From Bacillus carboniphilus (GTDB taxonomy: Bacteria > Bacillota > Bacilli > Bacillales > JAIVKR01), in assembly GCF_020524035.2 (NCBI RefSeq), contig NZ_CP129013.1, positions 310,001 to 374,000 on the forward strand: 64,000 bases of DNA, given 5' to 3'. The notes below the pieces were generated by a model. The model was not told the origin of the DNA. It did no database searches and saw only the letters and a program-made list of their open reading frames with translations. Numbering within the stretch: position 1 is the first letter of the stretch; the number at the start of each line of letters is the position of its first letter. Both the position numbers and the translations under genes were made by a program. Shown here one piece after another: positions 45,455-55,136 of this stretch.

Positions 45455-46900
45455 GTGCACTATTTTCGAAACATTCGTGAACAAATAGTTGGTATTAATC
45501 ATTATGTTTCAACACCTTATGGATATAAAAAGCTTATTTATTTTGATTGGACGGCTAGTGGAAGGTTATTTTACCCCATAGAAGAAAAGATGCTTCATGT
45601 TGTTGGACCGATGATTGCGAATACTCATACAGAGTCTAACTCAACGGGCTCCTTTATGACTAACTTATACTTAGAGTCGTTACAAAAAATAAAAAAACAT
45701 GTCAATGCGAATTCAGAAGATGTCATTATTACAGAGGGATCTGGCTGTACAACAGTGATAAATAAATTTCAAAGAATTTTAGGGCTAAAAGTTCCAGAAC
45801 GGTTTCAGCATCTTGTAAAACTAGAAGGAAAAAAAAAGCCCGTTATTTTTTTATCGCATATGGAGCATCATTCTAATCAAACAAGCTGGATGGAAACGAT
45901 AGCTGATGTAGTTATTGTTGAACCAACCTTAAGGGAGAATGTTAAACCAGAATATTTAAGGGAGTTGTTAAGTAAATATAATGACCGAGATTTAAAAATT
46001 GGTTCCTTTACTGCGTGTTCGAATGTCACTGGGGTGGTGCCACCATATCATGAATTAGCGAAGATTATGCATGAGCACGGAGGGTATTGTTTTGTTGATT
46101 TTGTTGCTTCAGCTCCTTATGTTCATATGAATATGCATCCAGAAGACCCAATGGAAAAATTAGACGCGATCTTCTTTTCTCCTCATAAGTTTCTAGGAGG
46201 ACCTGGTTCTTGTGGTGTGCTCATTTTTGATTCGAAACTATATTCAAACACGATACCTGATCATCCAGGTGGCGGAACAGTAGTATGGACTAATCCATGG
46301 GGTGGGAAAAAATATTTTGACAGTATTGAAGCAAGGGAGGATGGGGGAACACCAAACTTTTTACAAACCGTCCGTGCAGCCTTAGCAGTTTCACTTAAAG
46401 ATGAGATGTTGTTAAATGGGATGTATGAAAGAAAAAACGATTTACTCGATTATTTATGGAGCGAATTAACGAAAATAGAAGAAGTAGTGATCTTTGAAAG
46501 AAATGATAAAGATCGATTGTGTATTATTTCATTTTACATTGAAAACACTCATTACAATTTAGTCGTTAAGCTGTTAGATGAACGCTTTGGCATTCAAGTT
46601 AGGGGAGGATGTTCTTGCGCGGGAACATATGGGCATTATCTACTAAAGATTACTCCATCAAACTCTAAAAAGATTACGGACCAACTTGATTCAGGTAATA
46701 TGGCTGAAAAACCTGGGTGGGTTCGTGTCTCATTGCATCCAACAAATACTACAGATGAAATAGACGTTTTTATTTTCGCTATAAACGAAATTATTGAAAA
46801 TTATCAAGAATGGAAAAAGGATTATATTTTTGATCCGTCAACAAATGAATTTACTCATAAAGCTTATGTGGAGCCCTCTTTCATGAACTTTTTTGCTTAG
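45455..46900 (+). CDS. PLP-dependent class V aminotransferase (cysteine desulfurase-like)
   Basis: A 481-aa protein. GTG 45455 is chosen because AAGGAGGGGG sits directly upstream; the ATG at 45419 lacks a ribosome site. The PLP lysine is in SPHKFLGGPGSCGV, and a Cys-containing loop GGCSCAGTYGHYLL resembles the active-site cysteine loop of desulfurases. HMEHHSNQTSW and GSFTACSNVTGV are fold motifs. At about 480 aa it is longer than NifS/SufS. No iron-sulfur partners are adjacent, so whether it makes sulfide or acts on another substrate is open. Confidence 0.88.
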   Translation: MHYFRNIREQIVGINHYVSTPYGYKKLIYFDWTASGRLFYPIEEKMLHVVGPMIANTHTESNSTGSFMTNLYLESLQKIKKHVNANSEDVIITEGSGCTTVINKFQRILGLKVPERFQHLVKLEGKKKPVIFLSHMEHHSNQTSWMETIADVVIVEPTLRENVKPEYLRELLSKYNDRDLKIGSFTACSNVTGVVPPYHELAKIMHEHGGYCFVDFVASAPYVHMNMHPEDPMEKLDAIFFSPHKFLGGPGSCGVLIFDSKLYSNTIPDHPGGGTVVWTNPWGGKKYFDSIEAREDGGTPNFLQTVRAALAVSLKDEMLLNGMYERKNDLLDYLWSELTKIEEVVIFERNDKDRLCIISFYIENTHYNLVVKLLDERFGIQVRGGCSCAGTYGHYLLKITPSNSKKITDQLDSGNMAEKPGWVRVSLHPTNTTDEIDVFIFAINEIIENYQEWKKDYIFDPSTNEFTHKAYVEPSFMNFFA

Positions 46901-46919
46901 AAAAATAATATGTTGATCG

Positions 46920-46951
46920 TTGACCCTGACATTAATGTCATCCTTTATAAT
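46920..46951 (+). promoter_or_regulatory. MerR-type promoter with operator dyad in a 20-bp spacer
   Basis: TTGACC (46920-46925), 20-bp spacer, TATAAT (46946-46951). The dyad TGACATTAATGTCA (46927-46940) fills the spacer. Over-long spacers with a central dyad are the hallmark of MerR-activated promoters. It drives the MerR-type regulator itself and probably the oxidoreductase. Confidence 0.8.
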
Positions 46952-46982
46952 GAAGTCAATATAGAGTAAGGGGGAATTTTTG

Positions 46983-47360
46983 ATGCGAATTGGAGAATTA
47001 TCAAAAGAAACAGGAGCTAGTATCAGATCGTTAAGGTATTACGAACAGAAACAATTGATCCAAGCTCAACGTTCACCAAATGGTTATCGAATCTTTGATG
47101 TAGATACTGTACAACGCGTTAAATTAATTCAACTTTATTTAGGGTTAGGGCTAAATACAGATCAAATTATTCAGCTTCTATCATGTAAAGACGATGATAT
47201 TATTACTGCAATTGATGACCCCTCTAACGAACTTATTCACGCCTTCCAACAAAAACTAAATCAAGTAAACAATGAAATTACCACACTACTAGGAATAAAG
47301 GAAAGATTAGAAGGTGTAGTAGGAACTTTAAAGAGAAAAGGAGTGGAAAAGCGTTGTTAG
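46983..47360 (+). CDS. MerR-family transcriptional regulator
   Basis: A 125-aa regulator. ATG 46983 gives MRIGELSKETGASIRSLRYYEQKQLI, the MerR winged-helix N-terminus, with RSPNGYRIFD as the wing. The long helix QAFQQKLNQVNNEITTLLGIKERLEGVV forms the dimer coiled coil. The only Cys residues are at about residue 68 and the C-terminal end. Its own promoter carries the operator. The next gene is an oxidoreductase, resembling the adhR-adhA aldehyde-response pair of B. subtilis. The inducer is unknown. Confidence 0.9.
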   Translation: MRIGELSKETGASIRSLRYYEQKQLIQAQRSPNGYRIFDVDTVQRVKLIQLYLGLGLNTDQIIQLLSCKDDDIITAIDDPSNELIHAFQQKLNQVNNEITTLLGIKERLEGVVGTLKRKGVEKRC

Positions 47361-47409
47361 TGAATATCAAGATAAGAAAATTGAAGAGTTGTTATAAGGA
47401 GAAATACTT

Positions 47410-48394
47410 ATGAGAGGAGTTATTATTGAAAGGTATGGCAATGCAGATGTGTTAATGTACACATCTAATCTTGCTATTCCTAAAGTAGAAGAAAATCAAG
47501 TATTAATAAAAAATTTTGCTGTAAGTGTAAATCCACTTGATTGGAAAATTCGTAACGGAAATTTAAAATGGGTGACAGGAAAAAGGTTTCCTATAGTATT
47601 AGGACATGATTTGTCTGGTACAATTGTGAAAGTAGGCTCAAAAGTGACGAAGTTTCAGGAAGGTGACCAAGTCTTTTGTATGATGGATGCAAATCAAAAG
47701 TTTTCTAAAACAGGGTTTGCTAAAAGTGGTGCATACGCAGAATATAGCGTGACAAGAGAGGATACATTGTCTATAAAACCTGCCTCTCTTTCTCCTATTA
47801 ATGCAGCTTCTGTCCCTTTAGCAGCTCTAACTGCCTATCAAGCGATTGTAAAAAAAGCAAACCTTCAAGAAGGACAAAGAATATTAATTAATGGTGCATC
47901 TGGTGGAGTTGGTATGTTTGCAATTCAACTTGCGAAGGTCAGAGGAGCTCATGTTACCTGTGTGTGTAGTGAGGAAAATTTCCCTTTAGTTTCAAAACTA
48001 GGTGCTGATGAATGCATTGACTATAAAAAAGGAAAATTTCATGCAAAGATCTAATCAATATGATGTGATCTTTGATGTCATTGCCAATACCTCCTATAAT
48101 AAATGTAAAAGAAAATTGACGAGAAATGGAATATACATTTCAAACATCGCAACCGTTCGAACTATATTTGGTAGTCTGCTTCATCCAGTGAAAAAAATCA
48201 TGGGCATAAGAAAAAAACAAACCTATAATTGGGTTAAACCAGAAGGAGAGAACTTGGAAAAAATAAGCAAATTGATTCAGAGAGGTTTTGTTAAACCTAT
48301 TGTTGATAAAGTTTTCCCTCTTTCAGAAGTTCGCCAAGCTCAAGAATATTGTGAAACAGGGCAAAAAAGAGGAAAAGTTGTGCTGAAAATATGA
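47410..48394 (+). pseudogene. Zinc-independent MDR-family (quinone reductase-like) oxidoreductase, frameshifted
   Basis: An NAD(P)H-dependent medium-chain reductase of the YogA/quinone oxidoreductase type. Motifs: VNPLDWKIRNG, VLGHDLSGTIVKVG, GDQVF, and the nucleotide loop NGASGGVGMFAIQLAK. After CIDYKKGKFHA the frame breaks at AAA (48045-48047). Removing one A gives HARSNQYDVIFDV and continues to 48394 (VKPIVDKVFPLSEVRQAQEYCETG). Joined length is about 327 aa. The MerR regulator 50 bp upstream probably controls it. Confidence 0.85.
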
Positions 48395-48418
48395 TTTAGT
48401 TTTGAAGAGAATCTAAAA

Positions 48419-48512
48419 GAGGTTATTCAAAAGGTCCTAAGATGGTCTGGTTGCCCAAGCATCATCGTTAGCCACAGGATGTGGCTGAACTTAAGTGATG
48501 TTCCTTAGAAGT
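48419..48512 (-). repeat. Partial R-family repeat R6 with one module
   Basis: Left end GAGGTTATTCAAAAGGTCC only; no right end is found. The minus strand holds a third-type module (CATCAC/ATGATG outer stem, AGCCAC-ATCCT-GTGGCT inner hairpin), like module 3 of R3. The rest of the 48395-48628 gap shows nothing recognisable. Confidence 0.7.
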
Positions 48513-48628
48513 ATTTAGAATGATTATTCGTTCTCCTACTTTAAGAGTAGAATTATCAGAGATTTTAATTTTCAGGAACTTTTTCTCTTAGTTGTTAAGG
48601 ATAACTCCATAAAAAAACCTTTTATAGT

Positions 48629-49189
48629 TTAAAGTGCAAATGTTTCTTTTATTATTTGTGCCACTTCTTCAGGTTGTAAATGGGTGTTGTTAATTTTTAT
48701 GTAGTTTTTTTGCTGAATTTCCCCTTCGTACGAGTGAAGGCGAAATTGATCTAACGAATGAACGACTTCGTGGTCAGAAAACTCCACGTTTCTTTTGGTC
48801 GGTTTATGAGCTAGACGATGCGGTGTTTGATTACGTATTCTTCTCTCTTCCATTTCTGCTTCAAGCTCGACGAAAAATATCTCTGCCCCTGATTCTTCAA
48901 ATATTTTACAAGTATTATTGATGAAATTCCAGTCTTCTTGTTGGTCGAAAGCCCATACATAAGTAAAAATGACTCCAGATAATTGACTTTGAGCCATTTC
49001 TTTAAACATTTCATTTCGAAATAAGTTTACTAGACGATTAAAGGATGGAGTTCCAAAATCAAAAAAAGGACAAATAAGCTCAATGGTCATATGATTATGG
49101 AAAAGTTTTAGTTCAGTTATTTCTTCTAAATGATGTCCGATTGTCATTTTTCCGACCGCTTGTGGTCCAAATAGTAGTACAAATTTCAT
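48629..49189 (-). CDS. P-loop kinase-like protein (AAA/shikimate-kinase-like)
   Basis: A 186-aa protein. ATG 49189 (MKFVLLFGPQAVGKMTIG) with GAGGATCAATC upstream is chosen. The Walker A loop is GPQAVGKM(T) at residues about 8-16. LKLFHNHMTIEL contributes the substrate side and FVELEAEMEERRIRNQ a lid-type segment. It is typical of small uncharacterised nucleotide-binding kinases. The substrate is unknown. Confidence 0.75.
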   Translation of the reverse strand: MKFVLLFGPQAVGKMTIGHHLEEITELKLFHNHMTIELICPFFDFGTPSFNRLVNLFRNEMFKEMAQSQLSGVIFTYVWAFDQQEDWNFINNTCKIFEESGAEIFFVELEAEMEERRIRNQTPHRLAHKPTKRNVEFSDHEVVHSLDQFRLHSYEGEIQQKNYIKINNTHLQPEEVAQIIKETFAL

Positions 49190-49344
49190 GATTGATCCTC
49201 CTGAATGAGTCAATGTAATCGTTGATTTGTTTAAGCATACAATAACTACTTCTTCAAATCTACTGGTTTTAACTTTAGTGCCATTCCAAAATAAAAATAG
49301 ATAATTAACCTGTCATCAGATCAATTATCTATTTTTCATTTTGA

Positions 49345-49464
49345 TTAAGCCGCAAGAAAGGCTGCACCAATGATGACAAGGAGAATAAATAAAACGAGAA
49401 TTAAAGCGAATCCTCCGCCACCTCCATAGTAGCCTCCGCCATAACAACAGCCACCATAACTCAA
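49345..49464 (-). CDS. YjcZ-family sporulation protein
   Basis: A 39-aa product starting with TTG at 49464, after GAGGTG. The sequence opens MSYGGCCYGGGYYGGGGG, followed by a hydrophobic run FALILVLFILLVIIG and AAFLAA. This Gly-Tyr head with one membrane span is the YjcZ signature, usually present in several copies in sporulating Bacillus. It is too small to carry domain motifs. The role is unknown. Confidence 0.85.
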   Translation of the reverse strand: MSYGGCCYGGGYYGGGGGFALILVLFILLVIIGAAFLAA

Positions 49465-49891
49465 AAGAAACACCTCACTTTTTTCGAGTTTATTAAATAT
49501 GAATATAAATGAGTGGTGGAAAATTGATACTCACTCATAGAGGGTAGTTGAGAAGAGTTTTCCAAATAATTTAGAATCTCTTCTTTACATAAATACTATG
49601 CAATGAAAGGTTGTCTCGAATGGACAATTGACTATAAATTTTATAGGCATGAGCGGATTTTTTGGGTTTTTATATTAAGGATAAAAACAGTTTCAACTTG
49701 ATTATTAGATGTGGTCTGTCCCTCATGTGTGATTTCGTGTGTCGTTTACTAATTTTGTTGTCTTGCTTCTAAAAACAGTACATCTAACTGTGTCAAAGTT
49801 AAAATTCCGGAATAGAATAACGTAAGAAGTCATATGAAAATAAATTTAGTCTATTCAATTCATGGTACTTTTAATGGAAGGAGTTTAGTTC
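49465..49891. other. AT-rich intergenic gap, no feature recognised
   Basis: I see short hairpin-like segments (GAGTGG...CACTC near 49511) and TTTTGGGTTTTT stretches, but no gene, RNA or repeat I can support. A promoter for the following small gene should lie near its 3' end. Confidence 0.5.
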
Positions 49892-50083
49892 ATGAAAAGT
49901 AGCTATACAAGAAAAGATGGCCGAGAAGTTGTGGTGATTAATGGAAGTTCATCCTCTTTTAAAAAACGAAAACAAACAAAGAAGGAGTTAAAGAAAGTTA
50001 AAGTAACCGATAGTATGGATGAATGGATGAGAAAAAGAACTTGTCAAGATTGTTACGGATGGTTATATGGAAAAAATAATTAA
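49892..50083 (+). CDS. Small Lys/Ser-rich protein (63 aa), unknown
   Basis: ATG follows GGAAGGAG with 9-nt spacing. The 63-aa product begins MKSSYTRKDGREVVVING and is basic (KKRKQTKKELKKVKV). Its C-terminus has a CQDCYGWLYG segment. The Cys-x2-Cys and Trp/Tyr-rich end resemble small coat or cross-linking proteins. The spore-coat neighbourhood supports that, but no family is recognised. Confidence 0.6.
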   Translation: MKSSYTRKDGREVVVINGSSSSFKKRKQTKKELKKVKVTDSMDEWMRKRTCQDCYGWLYGKNN

Positions 50084-50192
50084 TAAAAATAATGTATAAA
50101 CCATTTAATGATAAAAAGGTATGTCATATACCTATACAAAAATATTTTCGATGAATAAAATACAGTAGTTTAGATGAAAGGAGGGAAGTTTT

Positions 50193-50705
50193 GTGAAGAA
50201 AAATAAACAGCGAATTGTTAGTGGTGGTTCACGTCATAGTGGAAAATATATAAAATCAGGTAGTTCGTATATGAAATGGAAAACAGAATATGATGAATAT
50301 ATTGATAGAAGGCATGAGAAACATTCAGACGAAAATGAAGAATGGGAACACGACACATGTAATGAATATAGAGAAGAACATGAAAACGATTCGGATGAAA
50401 GATGGGATGACGATTGGAAAAATGATTTCGATGACGAGTGGCAAGAAAAGAGAAAGAAAGAATACGATGAAGAATGGGAGCAAGAATGGAAAAAAAGAAA
50501 GAAGTACTGTATGAAATGGAAAAAAGAGTGGGAAGAGCGAGAAGAGTGCTGTAAAGAATGGAAAAAGAGATGGAGAGAAGATAAAAGTGATTGTAGCAAG
50601 TGTAAAAAAATAGAATGTAAATTATGTGAGAAGTGGAAACGAGATTGGGAAAAGAAAAAATGTTTATGTGAAAAATGGATTTGGGAATGGGAGCATAGAC
50701 ATTAA
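50193..50705 (+). CDS. Low-complexity Trp/Lys/Glu/Asp-rich protein, probable coat protein
   Basis: A 170-aa protein from GTG 50193 with GGAGGG upstream. After a Ser/Gly head (VSGGSRHSGKYIKSGSS) it becomes a run of charged residues punctuated by Trp roughly every 4-9 positions (EEWEH, DERWDDDWKND, EEWEQEWKKR, KKEWEERE). About 16 Trp and about 10 Cys occur, with Cys mostly in the last 70 residues. An acidic front shades into a basic back. This resembles the Tyr/Lys/Asp-rich CotC-type coat proteins, but with Trp instead of Tyr. It is not a known named family to me. A strong terminator follows. Confidence 0.7.
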   Translation: MKKNKQRIVSGGSRHSGKYIKSGSSYMKWKTEYDEYIDRRHEKHSDENEEWEHDTCNEYREEHENDSDERWDDDWKNDFDDEWQEKRKKEYDEEWEQEWKKRKKYCMKWKKEWEEREECCKEWKKRWREDKSDCSKCKKIECKLCEKWKRDWEKKKCLCEKWIWEWEHRH

Positions 50706-50737
50706 GGTGTTATTTGTTTATAAAGAAAATAATTAAT

Positions 50738-50780
50738 TGGAACCTCATTACAACTTTGTGGGAATGAGGTTCTTTGTTTT
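50738..50780 (+). terminator. Terminator after the Trp-rich gene
   Basis: GAACCTCATT and AATGAGGTTC with a 13-nt loop and a T-rich tail. Confidence 0.85.
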
Positions 50781-50873
50781 ACTGATATAGAATGAAGGTG
50801 GAGCTATGTTGACTACAGAGAGCGTCGATGGAAATAGGAGATACTAACATCAATTTTGCTGCTATAAGAGCTC

Positions 50874-51950
<1,077 letters not shown>

Positions 51951-51962
51951 CTATCCTTTTTA

Positions 51963-51990
51963 TACTATATGTGGATTTGAGTGGTCATGC
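51963..51990 (-). promoter_or_regulatory. Candidate sigma-K promoter of the CotS-family gene
   Basis: On the minus strand CATATAGTA (CATAnnnTA) lies about 22 bp before the ATG, with ACC about 15 bp further upstream. This fits a late mother-cell promoter. Confidence 0.5.
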
Positions 51991-52229
51991 ATAGACGCAC
52001 GTCCTAGAAAAGGATAAAAAAATAGATTTTTTTGTGTCATTAACCATTCTAGTAACGAGTATTTTCTTTTCTAAATGTAATAAATAGGCTTTTATAATCG
52101 CACATTTGTCTAATTTAATACGTAACATACAAGGAAGAGACTTAGTTTAAGAGATAGTATCATTGATACTCATGGGGATTATATTCAGGATAAAGTTATA
52201 TACCAACTTTATAAATAAAGGAGGTTACT

Positions 52230-53360
52230 ATGAGAATTGCATTTATAGCGACTGAAAAACTTCCAGTTCCTGCAGTAAGAGGGGGAGCTATTCAAATTTA
52301 TATTGATGGGGTCACAAAGATCATTTCAAAAAATCATGACGTCACTGTTTTTTCAATTACAGATGAACAACTCCCAAATAAAGAAACAAAAAACAGAGTA
52401 TCGTATATTCGTTATCCAGAAGATCAATATTTACAAGGAATACAAAAAGGTCTTAAAGAGAGGAACTTTGACGTTGTCCACTTATGTAATCGACCGAAAT
52501 GGATTAATGAAATGAAGGAAGTAGCTCCAAATACAAAATTTGTGTTAAGCGTTCATAATGAAATGTTTACAGAAGAAAAGATTAGTGAAGAAGAGGGATC
52601 TATTTGTATAGATAGTGTAGAAAAAATAGTGACTGTTAGTGATTATATTGGTAGCACGATTTCATTAAGATTCCCAAAAGCAAAAGGGAAAATAAGTACG
52701 GTGTATTCAGGCGTTGATTTAGCTAACTACTATTCTATTTGGAGTCCTACAGGTAATAAAAGAAGACAAGAAGTGAGAAAAGAGTTAGGAATAGTGGGGA
52801 GGGACGTTGTTTTATTTGTAGGGCGATTGAGTAAGGTAAAAGGTCCACATCTTTTATTACAAGCTCTGCCTTCAATTATTGAAAAACACCCTAAAGTGAT
52901 GTTAGTATTCATTGGTTCAAAATGGTTTGGTGAGAATCAAATCAATAATTATGTAAAACATCTATACACTCTTGGTGCACTACACCAAGAAAATGTAACG
53001 TTTATTAAATTTGTTGAGCCATCAAGGATTCCGATTCTATATAATATGGCTGACATTTTCGTTTGTTCGTCACAATGGCAGGAACCGCTTGCAAGAGTTC
53101 ATTACGAAGCAATGGCCTCAGGACTACCCATTATTACCAGTAATCGTGGAGGAAATCCAGAAGTCATTGACCAAGGAAAGAATGGCTATATCATTGATGA
53201 TTTTGAAAACCCTGAAGAATATGCTAAGCATATAAATTCTTTGTTAGAAAAACCTGCAACTAGAGAGAGAATAGGTAAAAACGGAAGGCTTTTTGCAGAA
53301 AAGCAATTCGGATGGAGTAGAGTAGCTTCGGATTTACTCAATGTGTACCAAACAATATGA
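52230..53360 (+). CDS. cotSA: CotSA-type spore coat glycosyltransferase
   Basis: A 376-aa GT4-family glycosyltransferase. The N-terminus MRIAFIATEKLPVPAVRGGA is the standard CotSA opening. FVGRLSKVKGPHLLLQAL, then LVFIGSKWFGEN, and the donor motif CSSQWQEPLARVHYEAMASGLP with GNPEVI complete the GT-B fold. CotSA glycosylates the coat with the aid of CotS in B. subtilis. Its stop overlaps the following CotS start by ATGA. AAAGGAGG precedes the ATG. A paralogue sits at 55.4 kb. Confidence 0.9.
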   Translation: MRIAFIATEKLPVPAVRGGAIQIYIDGVTKIISKNHDVTVFSITDEQLPNKETKNRVSYIRYPEDQYLQGIQKGLKERNFDVVHLCNRPKWINEMKEVAPNTKFVLSVHNEMFTEEKISEEEGSICIDSVEKIVTVSDYIGSTISLRFPKAKGKISTVYSGVDLANYYSIWSPTGNKRRQEVRKELGIVGRDVVLFVGRLSKVKGPHLLLQALPSIIEKHPKVMLVFIGSKWFGENQINNYVKHLYTLGALHQENVTFIKFVEPSRIPILYNMADIFVCSSQWQEPLARVHYEAMASGLPIITSNRGGNPEVIDQGKNGYIIDDFENPEEYAKHINSLLEKPATRERIGKNGRLFAEKQFGWSRVASDLLNVYQTI

Positions 53361-53380
53361 AAAATGAAAGAGGTGAAAAC

Positions 53381-54424
53381 ATGAAACTTGATAAAGTGTT
53401 AGACTTGTATCCATTAGAAATTGATAAGGTCGAGCTTTTATCGAATCGAAGTGGTCGGACAATTTGGGAAGTAGAGACTGAGGACGGAAACAAGGTTTTA
53501 AAGCAAGCGTTTATGAATCCGAGACGTATGGTTTTTATAACAGGCGCTCACCATCACCTTTATAATCAAGGGTTACCTATAACAAAAATCCAACCAACTA
53601 AAAAAGGTGGGCTTTGTATCGGATCAGGTGATAGTGCGTTTGTCTTATACGACAAAGTTATGGGTAAAGAAATGAGTTATTATAATCAAGAACATTTGAA
53701 AAAAATGATGGAATTTGCAGGGCGTTTTCATCATGCCTCTAAAGGATATAAGGAAAGAGAAGAAAGTAAAAAGAGAAGTAGATTGGGGAAATGGGAAAAA
53801 CTTTATAGGTGGAAGATTCAAGAGCTTGAAGGGCATAAACTAATTGCACAATCCTATACAGATGACCAATTTTCACAATATTTTTTAGAGCATGTGGATG
53901 AAATGATTTCTAGAGGAAAAAGGGCTTTAAAGAATTTAATTGAACAATCGTATTATGATCAATGGACGAAACAAACATTACAATCGAGAAGCTTTTGTCA
54001 ACAGGACTTTACATTAGCTCGAATTGTTTTAGTTGAAGATGAGCCGTTTATGAGAGAGCTTCATTCAGTATCGTATGATTTACCCTCCAGAGATTTACGC
54101 ATTATATTAAATAAGGTTATGAAGAAAATGTCCATTTGGGACGAAAAATTGGCGCTTCATATTTTGGCTAGTTATGATGCAATCCATCCTTTAAATAAAG
54201 ATCAATATCGAGTATTATGGACTGATTTATTGTTCCCTCATCTATTTTGTGCAACGATTCATAAATATTACCTGCAGCAAAAGTCTGCATGGTCAGATGA
54301 AAAATATATGTGGATGCTACAAAATATTATTCAAGTTGAAAATTCAAAAGCATCGTTCTTAAATCAATTTGACTCGCACTTTAATCATATTAAAGAGCAA
54401 AGCAAGGAGAGATCTTTTACATGA
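53381..54424 (+). CDS. cotS: CotS-family spore coat protein (second copy)
   Basis: A 347-aa CotS-like protein. ATG 53381 is preferred over 53357 because GAGGTG lies 6 bp upstream. The ATP-site region is NKVLKQAF, but the catalytic loop reads SFCQQDFTLARIVLVEDE and the metal motif SYDLPSRDL. The usual HxDxxxxN and DFD residues are therefore not intact, and catalysis is doubtful. It may bind rather than phosphorylate. It is translationally coupled to cotSA upstream and overlaps the next gene by 4 bp. Confidence 0.82.
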   Translation: MKLDKVLDLYPLEIDKVELLSNRSGRTIWEVETEDGNKVLKQAFMNPRRMVFITGAHHHLYNQGLPITKIQPTKKGGLCIGSGDSAFVLYDKVMGKEMSYYNQEHLKKMMEFAGRFHHASKGYKEREESKKRSRLGKWEKLYRWKIQELEGHKLIAQSYTDDQFSQYFLEHVDEMISRGKRALKNLIEQSYYDQWTKQTLQSRSFCQQDFTLARIVLVEDEPFMRELHSVSYDLPSRDLRIILNKVMKKMSIWDEKLALHILASYDAIHPLNKDQYRVLWTDLLFPHLFCATIHKYYLQQKSAWSDEKYMWMLQNIIQVENSKASFLNQFDSHFNHIKEQSKERSFT

Positions 54425-54903
54425 GCCATAATGGAAACAAAAAAATACCCATTTTAGATTTAGAAAAGTTTCAGTTTTCTCCACCAGGTCCTATGGGATG
54501 GAATTACTCAAAATATGATCCAGCGATGAAGTCAGAAACAGAAAATCTTGAATCAAGTGTAACAAGTTCTTTACCTGAAGAAAAAAGTCAAGAGGATATT
54601 CAATTAGTCGAATTACCTTTGGAAATGCTCTCATATCCTTCCACCATGACTGAAACGGTGATAGAAGTTACAGACCATGTGGAAGAAGAAAAAGAGGAGA
54701 TTAATCAACAAGAAGAACTTGGCGAACAAGTCGAACAAGAGGATCACGATCATAGTGGTGAAACACCGATAGAAGAGGATTTTCAATTAGAACAAGTATT
54801 ATTATTAGAAGAAATTGAAGAAGAGATTCCAAAAACGAAAGTAACTTATATAAAACTCAATCTTCTTCAGCACCTCCTTGGTTTTCTTCCAATAAAACGA
54901 TAA
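54421..54903 (+). CDS. Acidic protein linked to cotS (YtxO-like position)
   Basis: A 160-aa protein overlapping cotS by 4 bp (ATGA). The middle, about residues 45-135, is strongly acidic (EEEKEEINQQEELG, EQVEQEDHDHSGE). The head has ILDLEKFQFSPPGPMGWNY and the tail is hydrophobic-basic (YIKLNLLQHLLGFLPIKR). In B. subtilis ytxO, a coat gene, lies beside cotS. I place this as its positional counterpart; sequence similarity is not proven. A terminator closes the cotSA-cotS-ytxO-like operon. Confidence 0.6.
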   Translation: MSHNGNKKIPILDLEKFQFSPPGPMGWNYSKYDPAMKSETENLESSVTSSLPEEKSQEDIQLVELPLEMLSYPSTMTETVIEVTDHVEEEKEEINQQEELGEQVEQEDHDHSGETPIEEDFQLEQVLLLEEIEEEIPKTKVTYIKLNLLQHLLGFLPIKR

Positions 54904-54917
54904 TGAAGCCCATATTT

Positions 54918-54948
54918 ATCAATCCTTGAAAAAGGGTTGATGTTTTTT
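54918..54948 (+). terminator. Terminator of the cotSA operon
   Basis: ATCAATCC and GGGTTGAT with a T6 tail. A second strong hairpin (AAAACCCAAAAATG/CATTTTTGGGTTTT) stands at 55018-55056. Confidence 0.8.
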
Positions 54949-55136
54949 ATTATCCACATGACTGGTAGAAAGGGACTGTCCAGAGAGACCATGATCATAG
55001 TAAATAAGGACAAATTGAAAACCCAAAAATGTCGATATAACAGCATTTTTGGGTTTTCCTTTTCAGACAGCCGTTTTTCTTTATAAAGTAAGAGAGTATA
55101 AAAATCTGTCCTTATTTGGATGGTGCTTTTATTTTT

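Noticed and set aside
50234-50599. Antisense Ser/Phe-rich reading frame
   Set aside because: It is the shadow of the charged, purine-rich coat-like gene on the plus strand and lacks a ribosome site.
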